A stretch of DNA of 64,000 nt, from assembly GCA_001592805.2 (NCBI GenBank), contig CP051140.1:3039501-3103500 (forward strand). Reading direction: 5' to 3'. A program made the translations under genes and the position numbers. Positions within the stretch are counted from its first letter, which is position 1; every line of letters begins with the position of its first letter. This DNA is from Peltaster fructicola. Its lineage: Eukaryota; Ascomycota; Dothideomycetes. A model generated the notes under the pieces. The model ran no database searches. It had not been told where the DNA came from and saw only the letters and a list, made by a program, of their open reading frames with translations. Positions 1 to 12,187 of this stretch are shown one piece after another.

Positions 1-2900
1 GAGGCTCTTGGTGCTGGAGCTGCAGAGGAATGGGCGAAAGGGCTTGACGATGTCGGCAAGCAAGCTATGAGTGACACATACCGATGGTTACGTTGGGAAG
101 ATTCTCTGTCCTCTGAGACAGATATTGCAGCACACCTCAAGGAGCTAGACACTTCGACGTTCGCTGCAAGACCTGGCAAGTCCATGCAATCTTCGTTTTG
201 GAACAAGTCTGACATCGTAACAGCACCAGAACCTACCCCTGCTCAAGATGTAACACATCTCCCTCGCTCAGGTATCGCACCACCGCCAGTCACCACGCCC
301 TCTTACGACCGGATCACGCCATCGTCAAATGCACATCTTCCTGTGCGTCCCTCTCGAAATCCCCACGAGGTGCAAGAGATCCACCGTCTTCGCGTTGCAG
401 ACATTCAGCGTCGATGCATGCAACTCATCCCGCCAATCGAGCCTGAAGTACTCAAACACATCCCAGCTTACCATGCTGCTCTACAGATCACCACGCCGAT
501 GAACGACATGGCTTGGGAACAGCTTCGTCCACGAATCGAGCAGGACAGAGAAATCGCCGAGAAACTTCATTACGAGAAGGCTCAACGGATAGCTATCCTC
601 AATGCCGCGGTGCCAAGCACCAACTACGACGACATGTTAGCTGCCGAGAAAGCCGCTGATCGTGAATGGGAACAACGACGCGAACCGCTTCGCAAGCAGC
701 TTGGGGAAATCGCCGACAATCTTATCAACAGAAAGTGGCTTCGAGGGTCAATGACCCAGCATTCTGCTCCAATCTTCGCAGCAGAGGTACTAACGCATAC
801 ATATCGACAGTACTACATCGACTGCGAAGCCAACGGGGTGGCCGCCGCCACCTCACTGGTCTTGGACGACCTTCGATGGGTCTTTGAGTCCAAGATCAAA
901 GTTCTTGCGGAAGCTCATTGCCGCGAGCTTTTCGTTTGTTCCGAGTGCTTTACTGATGGTGTATGCAGGTGGTTCGCCTTCGAAGGCCTCATTCAGCACT
1001 ATGGCGCCAAGCACACTTCTGACTTTAGTCAAGGCAATATTGTTGTGCACTGGCAGAGTGCACTGTGGCCTCAAGATCCGCCATTCCTCACCGACCTTAG
1101 CAAGGTCGATCACCGTCGCTATCCACGTCGCACTTCTCACGGCTCGCATCACACCGGGGCTCGACCAAGATCACGCAATGGCAATGCCGAAGAGCAATCT
1201 TCTCACTACGATGACACAAGGTATCTTCACCGAGCTCAGACCAGTCTCCTCAGCGATCTGCCTATGTTCTCGCAAGCCAAACCGCCAGACACGCCACAAA
1301 ACCCCGTTAGTGACGAGGTCAACCTGGCTAAGCTGTCTGGAGATGTAGTGGAAGTCTGGGATGCTATGGCCGGCGTCAATGGCCTCGAGGATAGTATGCG
1401 TGTCCAGACAGTCTTACAAGTTGTCAAGGCCCGATATGAGCAGTACTTCCAAACCTATCTGCCTATTGAGCTGTTGACCAAGGCATTGGCTACGAACCCA
1501 AAACTTGCAGCGCTCAAGTTGACCAACAAGCTTGCATGCCGCTTCTGCGATCCGACTTGGGAAGGTACCAGCATGCCATACTACGAACGCCTCGCGAAGA
1601 CAATGTACTCACTGCCAACTCTACTCAACCACTTCAAGCTCAACCATATGAGCCAACTCCACGATCCCAGTATGTGGAGCAATCTCGTCGACCTTCCAGA
1701 CAAGGAGCAGGTGCAAGCTCTTCTTAAGACTCCAGGCATGGACGATAAGAAGCTCTTCCTCGTTGCAGAGGCATTCCCAGGAGTATTTCCTGTCCCTTTG
1801 CCACGCATCGGTACTGTGCCAGCACCAGAGCCAGACTCAGGGCTTGCTTCTCGTCTTGTCGATAGGTCGTTGGGCAACATCACTAAAACAAGAAGAAGAA
1901 AGGTCGCAAAGACGGTACTGCAGATGCTGCAAAGGCTGGAGAGTACGATCCTCGCAATCCCAGCCTGCCAGCTAAGCGAGACGAGGAGACAAATGGTCCT
2001 CTTGATTTGTCCAAGTTCGACACTGACACATTTCGCCCACCATCTCCTCCAAAACCCGCTGAGATCACTGCTCCACCAAATCATGGCTCTTTTTCCATCT
2101 CAGCGGACACGCTGGCTGCTATAAGCCGTCTGCAGTCTGGTCAGGCTGCTGTCACGCCGGAGACTCATGCCGCCCTCGATGCCCTGCGCTCTTACGCACC
2201 ATCAGTTGCACAGCAAGCTCCACCTGAGAGACTGCCATCACCATACGCTGCGAAAGCGTCTGTTCCAGCTCCTACACCGCCAGCTGTCATACCAGACATC
2301 TCTGCTATCATTGCCACTCTGACCCAGCAGCGTACTCCCGCTGCCGCAGATGGTCCAATTCCTGCTCCGCAACCGAGCTTCGCGCATCATCCACTCGAGT
2401 CTGCAGAGCATGCTACTACCTTCACCACACATCACCAGAACCACGAGAGCTTCGCGACTCCAGCGCCATACCAATCTTTCGGCGCTTGGCAACCACCACC
2501 ATTACCAGCACCTCTTCCTACGCAGCCGCAGTACTACACGCCAGCATACCAGCCAGCCCGTGAGTCGTTTGGCGGCCAAGATCTGCTTGCTGCCTTGAAC
2601 CAGAATCGTGCCGCCTCCCAGCATCCAGACACTGGATTCTATGGCCAAGCTAGAGCTCCTTCGGTCCAGTACGCGCGTGACACTCCGTCGTACCAAGGAG
2701 CTATTCCTCAGTATAACTTCCCACAGGCTCCAGCACCGGTCCAATACGCTCGACAGCCTTCCTATCCTCCTCAATATGGCCACCAAGGCCAGCCTCCCCA
2801 GGGAGACCAGCCTGTCATGATGACAGAAGTGTATCAGCCCGACGGATCCAAATACCTCGTTGACCCTTACGGTCGAAGATTCTACCAGGCCAACGACTAG
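1..2900 (+). CDS. C2H2-like zinc-finger protein, 5' end cut by window edge
   Basis: The reading frame is open from base 1, so the N terminus lies outside the window; ATG 67 is internal. Two zinc-finger-like blocks are visible. One starts CSECFTDGVCRW and ends with an H-x4-H pair (about 940-1015). The other starts CRFCDPTWEG and ends LLNHFKLNH (about 1540-1650). The C-terminal third is rich in Pro, Gln, Ala and Tyr, and the protein ends RFYQAND. The frame changes near 1885-1900 inside an A/G-rich stretch. The two parts join if one base is missing there. A 110-bp intron (GT at 1783, AG ending 1892) would also keep phase, but the would-be intron reads like good protein, so I favour the missing base. 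The combination suggests a nucleic-acid-binding or regulatory protein; I do not recognise a named family. It is convergent with the next gene. Confidence 0.7.
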
Positions 2901-3287
2901 TGTTCAGCCGAGTGTGCCAGACGGTGTCTGGTTGAGCACCTCCTCATCTGAAACGCTGGAAAAGCGAATTCGAGTCGTGGCTTTGCGAACGATCCTTCAG
3001 GATGGTTTTGAGACGTCGAGCATTTTCCTAACTGTTCAGCCAAGCATGGTAGCATGATCTATGTAGCATCCGCTAATCATAAAAACTTGCTAAGACTCTG
3101 ACCGGTCATGTCTCCTGTTGAGTTATAGTGCGAACGACTCGTGAATCATGATCTGCTCGTACCACTCTTGTAGATGTGTAATACATGTATCGCTCGGCGC
3201 TGCCTGATTCTACATTAGGGTATCTTAAATCTGCTAGCATTCGCCAAAAACGCAATTGCAATTGTCCTCAATCTATATCTCACAGGA
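2901..3287. other. Intergenic, convergent 3' ends
   Basis: This stretch of 387 bases lies between two converging stop codons. It is somewhat AT-rich and probably holds both 3' untranslated regions. I see no gene in it. Confidence 0.6.
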
Positions 3288-5247
3288 CTATCCAGCTTCC
3301 ACTTCGGTCTTGTTGACCGAAAGCATATCCTGCTTCTCACCCTCGCTCTTCTCATGATGATCGAGCACCATGCTCCCCTTGTCCTCCTCGCGGCTGTACC
3401 ATCCGCCCTGCGCACTCTTCTGATCGTTTGTCGCGTCGTCGGTGCTGGCACTAGTTGGTGCAGAAGCATCTTGTCCGTCATGGTGTTCAGATCGCTCGCC
3501 ATCCGCCTGTGTCTTGGGTGTTGCACTGCCGCTGCCGTTCAATGCTGGCTCTTCGCTCTGCTCATCGTCCGCGGAATCACCATTGCTACCAGCAGGTGCC
3601 AGAGATCGCGCTAGGCTCGGCGTCCGTCCATCAGTTTCTGCTTTCTCGGCCTCTTTCTTGGCATGCACCTTGCGCAGATTGTTCGCAGACGAGACGCTGC
3701 GCATATCAGGTCGGCCGTCCTTGCGGATGAGGATACCTGCTGAATTCCTAATCGGCTTCGTCCTAGTCTTCTTTCCGCTGGATGCTGCATCGCCTGGCAT
3801 AAGTGAATGATCCTGCGGGCTGACGGCGCTGGCGATTGGTGTCAGAGGATACTCGGGTGGTCCTTCTCCCGGTCGGAGGAGAGGTCGTGGTGCGCCTGAG
3901 TTGTAGTATCCATTCGGGCTCAGCTGTTGTGGTTGCGGCTGTGGTGGTGGTGCATGCCAATCGCTCTTCTGCTCCCACTCGGATGTTTCTCCATCTAACC
4001 CATTCTCCCCACGGCTGCCTCGTGCGCGTGCTCTGCCTCTTGCTGTTCTGCCTCGTCCACGCGCAGAAGCTGGCGTCAGCGTGCCATCGTCGCCTCGCCA
4101 GGCTTCAGGACCTTCAGACGGAGTGGTGGCAGTGATGAAGCGAAACGAGTTTGGTGCTGCTGTAGCAGATGCTGGTGTTGTCAGGAGTTGCGGAGGCACA
4201 GCGCCGTCAGGACGATTATATAGGACGCCATCAGGGCCTGCATAAGGAGGGTGTTCTTCACCAAAGGCAGAGCGTGGCTTTAAAGGCGCAAGCTTTGGTC
4301 GCTTTGGCGATGCCGGTGCTGAGTGCTCTCGTGGAGAGGGATCGTCGAAGGGCCGCTTTGGTCCTTGGTTGTTGTTGTTCACTGATGCCCAACCTGTAGC
4401 ATTTGAGTCAGGGTCTGGTCGGTTTGCGTATGGAGGCTGGGGTCCCGGACGCCATCCTGAGAATGTGGTTGCATTGGGTGGAGGGTGGCTCGCCTGATCG
4501 AGGTGCTGGCGGGAACTGATATTGATCGCCGGATGCTGGGCGATGTTCTGTGGTGTCTACCGGTGGTGGTGGGTAGCTTGATAATTTTCTGTGCTCTACC
4601 TTTGGGGCTCCAGTATGTATCGGTGGCAGAGGTTGATGTCCGTGGGCATGTGATGGAGGTCCAGGAGGGTGTGAAGCGGTGTCGTGATTGTCTCGAAACG
4701 ACGATGCTGTGCTCGGCCGCGGTGGAATCTGCAGTGTGTGAGAGGCCGAGTCTGCTTCCAGACGCTTCAGCTTCGTCTTGAGTAGCTCGACTTGCGTTTT
4801 GACGTTGTCGATCTCGTGAACCTTGGTGGCAACCTTTCCGATTTGAGAGGCAAGGACCTCAACGTCTTGAGGCTCATAGCGTCCTTGGAAGCCGGGTGCT
4901 GTCGCGCGAGAGCGAATCTCACCGGAGAGACTGTCCAGTGCACGTCTAACGTCCTGCTGGAAATCTACCAGAGCTCGATCGAAGCGTGCAAGAGATTCCT
5001 CGTGGTTCCGAATGGCGCTGTAGTTCCAGGAGATCTGCTGCTCGAGCTGCTCAACACGAAGGAAGAGATCTCGCTCTGCATCAGCAGGTCGGTGATGGTG
5101 GTGATGGTGATGATGTGGCTGTTGTTGTGAAGTGGAGTTGTGATGCTGATCATGCTGTTGAGAAGTGCTGTTGGGTGCTATATTGCCATCTGAGAGATGT
5201 CGATCTCTGGCGGCATATCCGTCCTGTTGAGCCCTTTCCGCCGCCAT
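3288..5247 (-). CDS. Coiled-coil, basic/proline-rich nuclear-type protein
   Basis: ATG at 5247 opens a protein of about 652 residues. It starts with a Gln/His-rich segment including eight consecutive His. A predicted coiled coil follows at about residues 60-165 (FLRVEQLEQQISWNY onward). Next come a Pro-rich linker, a short block FSGWRPGPQPPYANRPD, an RGR-rich patch and a basic block with TKPIRNSAGILIRKDGRPD. The tail is acidic, Ser- and Ala-rich. The frame changes near 4480-4495 (minus strand) in a CCC run. Removing one C joins the two reading frames exactly, and total length then fits (1959 bases). The last basic block looks conserved, and I infer a nuclear or chromatin-associated role. I cannot name the family. 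Confidence 0.7.
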
Positions 5248-7757
5248 TGACGTGTTCGTGTGATGGCATCAGTAATGCTATGCTGTGGTGTATGTGTTGA
5301 CGACTATGGGAGAGAAATTTGTGTAAGCTCTGGGGGCTGAAAGGTGGCACTTATGCATCGGTCAGTGCGAGTTCACAGCGACATGATGTGCGCTTGTGCT
5401 TGTTGGGTGCAAACAAGCAGCGAGGGTGGGATCCACACGATGATACATGTTTCGATCGCAGAGAATAGCAGCCAACATTCGACGAGAATCGACTGATCAG
5501 GCGCTAAAAAAGGAGCAGAGGCAGAAGCGAGCTATCAGAAACACAAGATGGAGAGTGACATACCTTGTGCGTATTTAGGTGCAACACAACCTTTGCGAAA
5601 GTGTGAAGCATGCGTGAAACGCGGCGGCCAACTGAAGGATCTTGGTCGTTGTCGTCGTTGATATCCGCTTGCCCAGCCGTGAAGTCCTTTCCCAAGTTGC
5701 CGCTGCTTCTTATCGCCGTGGTCGCGGTGTCGATATCACCTGCTGCAAGAAGGTGGAAGATGACGACGGAGGAGGAGGATGAGGAGGAAAAGCTGGTTTC
5801 AAGAATACCACTACTACTAATGGTTTTAGATCTTCGTACTAAGGACAGAGGTGTGACTGGGCAGTAATTTAAAAGGAAGTCGCAGCCAATAGGCAGAGAC
5901 TGCCAGGGACCTGTCCAGGGCTAAGAGCTTTTCACTCCGCCTAACAGAGAGCAGTAGACGAGACAAGTAGAGTTCCTGCTGTGTAGCCAGCGCACACAGA
6001 GCAAGCGGCGGCTTGCGCATAGAGCTACAAAGAGGAGTAAAAGCAGAGAGGGTGGCTGAGCTTTTACTGATTCAGGGTGTGTCGACCAGTCAGAAAGTAG
6101 GGATGCAGACCATGCAAGCCTTAAAAACCCTTTTTCGTCTTTCCTTTCCTCGCCTGCTGAGATCTTGTGCTCGTATCGTCATATACCTGCCTGGCAAATA
6201 GAGCATAGCTGGATCATCACAAGCTTTGAGCGGTAGGCAGGAAGGCTGGCTGGATGCCTGGCTCGACGCCCTGCCGTCTGCTATCAGATAGAGGACGTCA
6301 GATGTCAGCATAGCGGTGTAATCTATCGCATTCTTCTCGCTTGGAAGCCTCGACTCACGAGCCCATTCACATCAAACCAACGACAAGAATACGAGTCTAC
6401 CGTGGCGATCGCGCACCCATACCCTGCTCACTACACTTGTGGCGATGACGGGCGACTGGATAGCAATAGAAACAGTCGCGCTGTGCTTTGGGTTGCGTTC
6501 GTAGATTAGGTAGTATAGAGTATAGCGCGCATAACGGACGAGCTATACTCGATAGTGAACTAGGAACGTGTTGTTTCACCTCGTCTCAGCCAACGATATG
6601 CAGACTCCTCATCCGGACGGCGACCGCTGGTGAGTATGAATCGTCTCGTCTCCTGCCACCGTGTTGCCCATCTGTGACGACAAGAACCTGCTGCTACTGC
6701 TCCACCGCTGCCATGTAAGGCAACGCATAAGCGAACAGGAGAGGTCCTTCTCAGACGGCCAATCGAAGGCTGCGATGTGAAACCAGGAGGCCCGACTTCC
6801 TAGAGCAAAAGAGACTCTGCGGCGGCGCGCGTCGTGTTGCCCAAACCTTGTGACAAGTTGCAGCGTTAGATGCTGAACACGTATCCGTCCTTGCTTGATA
6901 GATCGCTGTACTCTGTGTCCTAAGCCCCCCCCCCCCCCCCCCCCCACGGATCAAGGTTGTAATGTGCAAGTATAGTTCTAGCGTGCATCACCCTGAACAA
7001 CGGCGTGCCTCATACTCTTTTCCTCGGAACCACTCACATATAGGCCCAGCCAGGCACTGGTAACGCACACTACGAAGAGTGTGTTGCTCGGACACGTCTG
7101 CCAGCGGGTTCCATCACATCCGGTCGCATGAACAGCCGCCTCTCAGGCACGATTGATTGAGTCTCGTAGGGCGTGTGTCCAATCATCGCACTGCAGGGAT
7201 AGTGCATAATAGCCTTACCTCACATAACGACCAGATGGGATGATGCACGACGAAAACGCTGATAGACTTCCCAGCTTCACAACGTCAAAAGCCGGCCGCC
7301 ATCGACTGGCCAAGCTTTTTCCTGCTCTCAAGCGAGGGTGAGACGACCGTTGGCAAAATTTCGTCTTTTCTGTTTTCTGCCTATCTTCGATCGTCCGTCT
7401 AGGTTGCCCAGAATAAGAATAGCCAGTGTGTCCAACCATCGACCAATGATTGATCACCATTCTCTCCAAGGCTGAGCCTCCCTGTGCGGATTGTGGAGCT
7501 GACTCGAAGCAAGGGCGGGCTCAATGTGTCCTTTGTTAAGATGTCCATCAGTATAGCTTCATGATTGGGCCACGGTCGTGCCGACGATCTGACGCTTTCA
7601 GCTGCCATGAGGAGATGGTCTCCCATCGAGAGAAGTAAGAGTGGATCATGAGAATGACGATGTGATGGGAATATATATAGCGAAGGAGAAATGTGCGGTC
7701 AAATCAGCGTACCAGCGTTGAGATGACCAGTGCAACTACCAAAGAAAGGCATTGAAA
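5248..7757. other. 2.5-kb gene-poor intergenic region
   Basis: I find only short, mutually overlapping open frames without domain features or clean splice sites. The segment lies upstream of the coiled-coil gene and downstream of the transcription factor gene that ends at 7758. It may hold a long 5' leader, promoter elements or a non-coding transcript, none of which I can show. The only striking feature is a run of C at 6925-6945. Confidence 0.5.
6925..6945. repeat. Poly(C) tract, 21 bases
   Basis: An uninterrupted run of 21 C (G on the minus strand) sits in otherwise mixed sequence. Such tracts can form i-motif or G-quadruplex structures and are unstable in length during replication and sequencing. 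No gene overlaps it. Its exact length should be taken as approximate. Confidence 0.9.
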
Positions 7758-9353
7758 TCAGCTCTGCACTGTCTGCAGGCCGAATTGTGCGGCGAGTGAT
7801 CGTTCGATGACGATCTCAACTCCACTGACCATGGCTCTGACAGTCTGTACGCGTGGTCGTCGGTACTGAGCTTGTGCGTTGATGAAGCTCGTGACAAGGG
7901 TGTGGAGATCGTTCCAATACTTGGCCTCTGTATGGAACATGAGATGTGATAGGTGCGAGTAGCACCAGCTCTTGTGTGCATTGTCCGTGTCGGTAGCCAG
8001 GGCCGTCAGTAGTCTGTGGCAGTGCGTCAGCAGAGCACACGCGGCAGTTTTCTTGCGCCGCAGACTCACACGCGAGCTTGTAAGGCCGGATAGGCAGCCC
8101 AGGCGTCATTCGGCATTGACAACATCAATCTGTACAGCTCCTGCATCTCCTCGATGGACTGCTCAGTCCAGACGGAACCAGCCCGTGGTTGGAAGAGCAG
8201 TACCCGCCATGCAAGGAAGCAAGCTCGACTGGCCTGGAAGTTATCACTCTCGTAGAAAAAGCTGGCAGCTTCGCGCAAAAGGTCCTGCCATTCGTGCGCG
8301 GCGTCCATCGAATCCACTGCCGGAAAGTCATTATGTGTATCGTTTGTTGCGTTGGTGGTCGTCTTGGTGTACACGGGTGCCACGTGGAAAGAGACGGCGT
8401 GAAGAAGGTCCAGTCTATACTATCAGCTTGTGCAAGACCAGCATGTTCATAGACTTACACTTGCAGTAGCACTGGTAGACCAGAGTCGGAGCTTATGTTA
8501 TCTATACCTCCTCTCCATTCGATCATTCTCGAGAGGCCACTCAAGTGTGTTAGTGCTTCGTGCGAACCTAGTGAGATCTGTACCCGATCAGTGTGTGTGT
8601 CTAAGGCTGCCAGGATTGATAAATCACCTCATAGCTTGCCAGACATGCAAGAGCAGACAATATGGCATCCTCGCATGCCTTCGCTGGATCCTGCAGCGAT
8701 TTGTTGGCGAGCTCTAGCAATCTTGCCTTGTAGTATGCTCTCTCTTCATCACCTTCGTAGACACCAATGGCTGAGAGGTGACCAATAGACATCAGGCCTA
8801 TGGCGTATAGCTGTAGCATGCTTGATTCAGTATCGTGCTCTTGTCGTGCTTTCACGAAGCTGGCAAGCTGTGTTCGCTCTAGAATCATCCACTCGTTGAA
8901 CTTGTCTCGGATGGCGATGATGCGGGAGGCTTCGGCGTCGTTGCTTGCGATATGCACTTCCTCTTCAATATGCTCATGCTTACAAATGTCGATGGTGAAA
9001 TTGGAGAACAGACCGTGGGCAGTCTTCAGGAACAATCGTGCAGCTCGTTCTTGTTCACTCTTGTTGGGCCGTCCTCTTTTCGTTGATCGTTCTCCAAGAG
9101 CACCAGTGAGTGGACTTGTACCCTCGGTCGAGACTGGTTTCTGCATTGCTGGCTTTGTTGACGATGACCTCGAGATCGATGGTCCCGGGAGTGGTGAATC
9201 TGGTCGAAGACTTGCCTCAGCGACAAAACTTCCATCATCCGCCTCTTCCTTGCGTCGTCGATAGTCTTTCATCACTTGACTTCGAATTCTCTTCCTCGTC
9301 TTCTTGTCTGGTTCACGCTTTTCGGCTGTTGTGTTAATGAATTGGAAAGCCAT
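7758..9353 (-). CDS. Fungal-specific transcription factor-like protein
   Basis: Four exons are supported by splice sites and phase: 9353-8628, 8577-8459, 8414-8070 and 8013-7758, giving 481 residues. Introns are 44-56 bp with GT-AG ends. The N terminus MAFQFINTT followed by a basic stretch with IRSQVMKDYRRR is typical of a large ascomycete family annotated as fungal transcription factors that lack a classical N-terminal zinc cluster. The middle exon carries ALTHLSGLSRMIEWRGGI, which matches the family's LxGLxRMxxxRGG block. The rest is helical. I infer a nuclear regulator of unknown targets; DNA binding is not demonstrated. NUS1 lies upstream on the same strand. Confidence 0.8.
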
Positions 9354-10512
9354 CTCATCAGCTCGAGGTTTGCTCGGACGCTCTCATCTTCACGGCGATC
9401 AGTCTGCTGATATACTTCTGCCAGTAAGTGCATGCAACAATTATGTATGCGAGATCGTGGAAAGCTGCAAGAGGCACGCGATTGCGGAAATGACTGATTA
9501 GGAAGTCAGTCGACAAGGAAGATGCAGGTGTTGATACAGCTGAAGTCTTGGAAAGTGTTATACTGTCGATGAATGAGCTGAAGCTCTACTTGGTTACGCT
9601 CTCTATGCAGAGTGTGCATTAAGGCCGTCGCATGGATGTTCTAGTAGCGTCTGTGCTTGGTCCTATGTTGCTGACGATGACACGCGAGATGAAAAGGTGT
9701 GTCAGCTTCAGCCTCAGATCAGAGTACAACCGTAATGTGATCGACACCGAAACAAACATGTTCTGCTGCGGTCTTGTCGGCTGTGCCACACTGTAGCACG
9801 AGTACAGGTGGTTGAACATCTCCCAGGTGAACGAAGACAATCATATTTATGTGGACTTGCGTAGGACGAGCGCGATCTGTGATCTTCGTGACTTTGAGAG
9901 CGACGGTCTAGAATTCATAGCGATAGTAGCGTCATACTCGTGATCTCGTTCTCGTGTTGGCGAACGAGGAAGTTGAAGTGATGATCGAATGTGAGTGGAC
10001 AAGAACAACGTTTCGAAGGAGTGAGATTCCACGCATGGACCAGGCTGAGCCACGTGAGCAGAGCCTCATGGATGACATCGTTCCGAAGGCTTCTACAACT
10101 CGGGAATCATACCTTATCCATGCAAGGTCAGAGTCAGGAGGCTCGAAACAGGCCACTAGTCACGAGGAATACTCTCTCGCATTGACGACGTGCAGCCACG
10201 AGGTGGTAGGGGCCGTGGAAAGGCTGAGCTTCAGCCAATAGCTGCGCCTCAAGCATTGCCACAGATCTTACACGATCGCATTCTGGTTCGCTCAGCCAGG
10301 AGGCTCACAACGAAGCTCATGAGACTTAGATTCATGCTTATATTAGCCTGTGGTTGGAGGAGGTGCAAACACACACATTACTCGTCCGGGCAAGGACGTT
10401 CCGAGTCTACAGCCTTGCAACCCTGGATATTTGTGTAGGATTGATGCAGGCAGCAGGGTAAAGTCCAGTCATGGTCCATCTTGGCAATTCAGGCTCGCCA
10501 TTGGAAGCTCCT
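9354..10512. other. Intergenic between transcription factor and NUS1
   Basis: About 1.16 kb between the start of the transcription factor gene and the NUS1 stop, both on the minus strand. It probably contains the NUS1 3' untranslated region and the transcription factor promoter. No coding frame looks real to me. Confidence 0.5.
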
Positions 10513-11490
10513 TCATCGACCGAGCCTCATTTCCGCATTGGCATACTTGTACAGGGCACGCAGGAAACAATTGTATCCCACACCACCAGCGTGGTCCTGC
10601 ATGGCGAAGATTTCGGTCAGCCGTACCTGCCAAGGTGGATAACCATCTAGCATGACCTTATCGCCAAACAGGATCAGCAGATCAGGTTCACCCATAATAC
10701 TTTCGTTGATCTCAGCATCGATCAGCTCGGGGCTGATGTCGTGTGGTTGAAGCTTGTTGTTTTGAGACATTTCCGCCAGAGTTCGCGTGAGATCTATCAG
10801 CGTCTGTCGTCCGTCCGACGCGTCTAGAAGGATGATGTTGAGATGTTGACGTATGAGTTGTTCAGATGAGCCATTGGTCACTGGATCTGGTGTATGAGGC
10901 GGACTGTATGATGGTAGGTTTGGCGCACGGAGGGAAAAGGATGGTCTATTGGCCTTGTCGCTTCCATAGTAAGCGTCCAATGTTTGCTCAATCCGTGAGT
11001 GCAGCTGATACTGTGACGACTTGAGCAGACCTATGGCGATCAGGTTGTGCAGCAATGCTGTATGGAAACCACTCACCAGTTCGCTCATATATCGACAGGA
11101 CGGGTATCTCTGCGGCGGTACACCATGCTGAGATCTCACATGCGTCATGGATGAGAATATCCAGCCTGTTCAGCAAGAGTGTGACATCCTTAGGCTCATT
11201 CGGTATGGATAGCACCACGCTCAGGTGTTGTGGTACCTTGCTCAAGTGCTTGACATCGCGTTTGATGACTGCTTCGAATCAGTCGTGTCTCGCAAGTGAA
11301 GCGAAGAAACTCACTGTGCCTGATCAGAAGTGCATCTCAAGATGGAGAGTAAGTCATACCTATCTGGAGAGCGATGATGGTGATTCAAAATTGCTGACAC
11401 GCGATTCACGACACCATTCTTCAGTCGCCTGATGAACAGATATATCGCAAAGAGTGTGGACAGCAGGACATGAAGCAACCAAGCAAGCAT
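10513..11490 (-). CDS. NUS1: NUS1/Nogo-B-receptor-type cis-prenyltransferase subunit
   Basis: This is the non-catalytic partner of the ER cis-prenyltransferase that makes dolichol for N-glycosylation. ATG 11490 opens an N-terminal membrane segment (MLAWLLHVLLSTLFAIYLFI). Exon 2 (11268-11077) carries VPQHLSVVL and LSIYERTG. Exon 3 (11030-10513) carries LLDASDGR, LIDAEI, EPDLLILFGD, GYPPWQVRLTEIF and the C-terminal RxG motif (RLG) needed in this family. The intron at 11076-11031 fits phase perfectly. The first intron (donor GTATGA at 11359, acceptor before 11268) does not: exon 1 ends in phase 2 and exon 2 needs phase 1. One extra base in the assembly or a tiny unseen exon would explain it. Family assignment is firm; the exon 1 junction is not. 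Expected length is about 279 residues. Confidence 0.85.
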
Positions 11491-12187
11491 AGCGCAGAAG
11501 ATGTGCGCTCGTTGCTAACAAGTGCTCTCGGTGAAGTACAATGGATCTGCAGTGTAACTATGTGTGGCTGGGAGATCTTCTCACCGCCCTTCGTCGAGCT
11601 AGTCGGCAATATATTTTTTTCCTTCAAGAAGTAGCCTCGAGCATAGTGGTCTTCTTCTATTCACACCATTTTTGAAAGCTTTTATTTGAGAGAGTGTTGT
11701 TGCAAGGTACGCATTACATCGCTGTCCTGTCAGTGATATCAGCGCAAATAGCGCTTTCGTGGGCATTTCTTCACCTAGCAGTGAACGAGGTTCTTGTGGG
11801 CACATACCAGTATCCTACGATACATACTATTGGTTTAGTCTGACACTCGGCGCCTTGTGGGAACACTTAGCCATCGTTGTCACAGTTTGCATAAATTGGG
11901 AAGTGGGCTTAAGAAGATACGACGCTTTGCGCCGGTCTACCGAGGGCTTGAGATCATTGATCTCGAAGGTCACCATACCTTCTGCGGGTTTTTGAGGGCT
12001 TCTTTGACAGACACTGTCTGTTCGGTTGGCTTGATGAGAGAAACTGCTACTTCTTGAAGTTGGCAAAGGCTACTGTCCTTGCTGCTGGGTGTCTGAGACG
12101 ATTTGAACTACCACATATCGCTACACAGAACATCATACGTTTGCCCTGAAGCAAGCTAACAAGGATTGTCATAGATATACCAGCAAA
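11491..12187. other. Divergent promoter region, NUS1 / Gar2-like
   Basis: About 700 bases between two divergent start codons, so it must hold both promoters and 5' leaders. I see no coding frame of substance. Confidence 0.55.
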
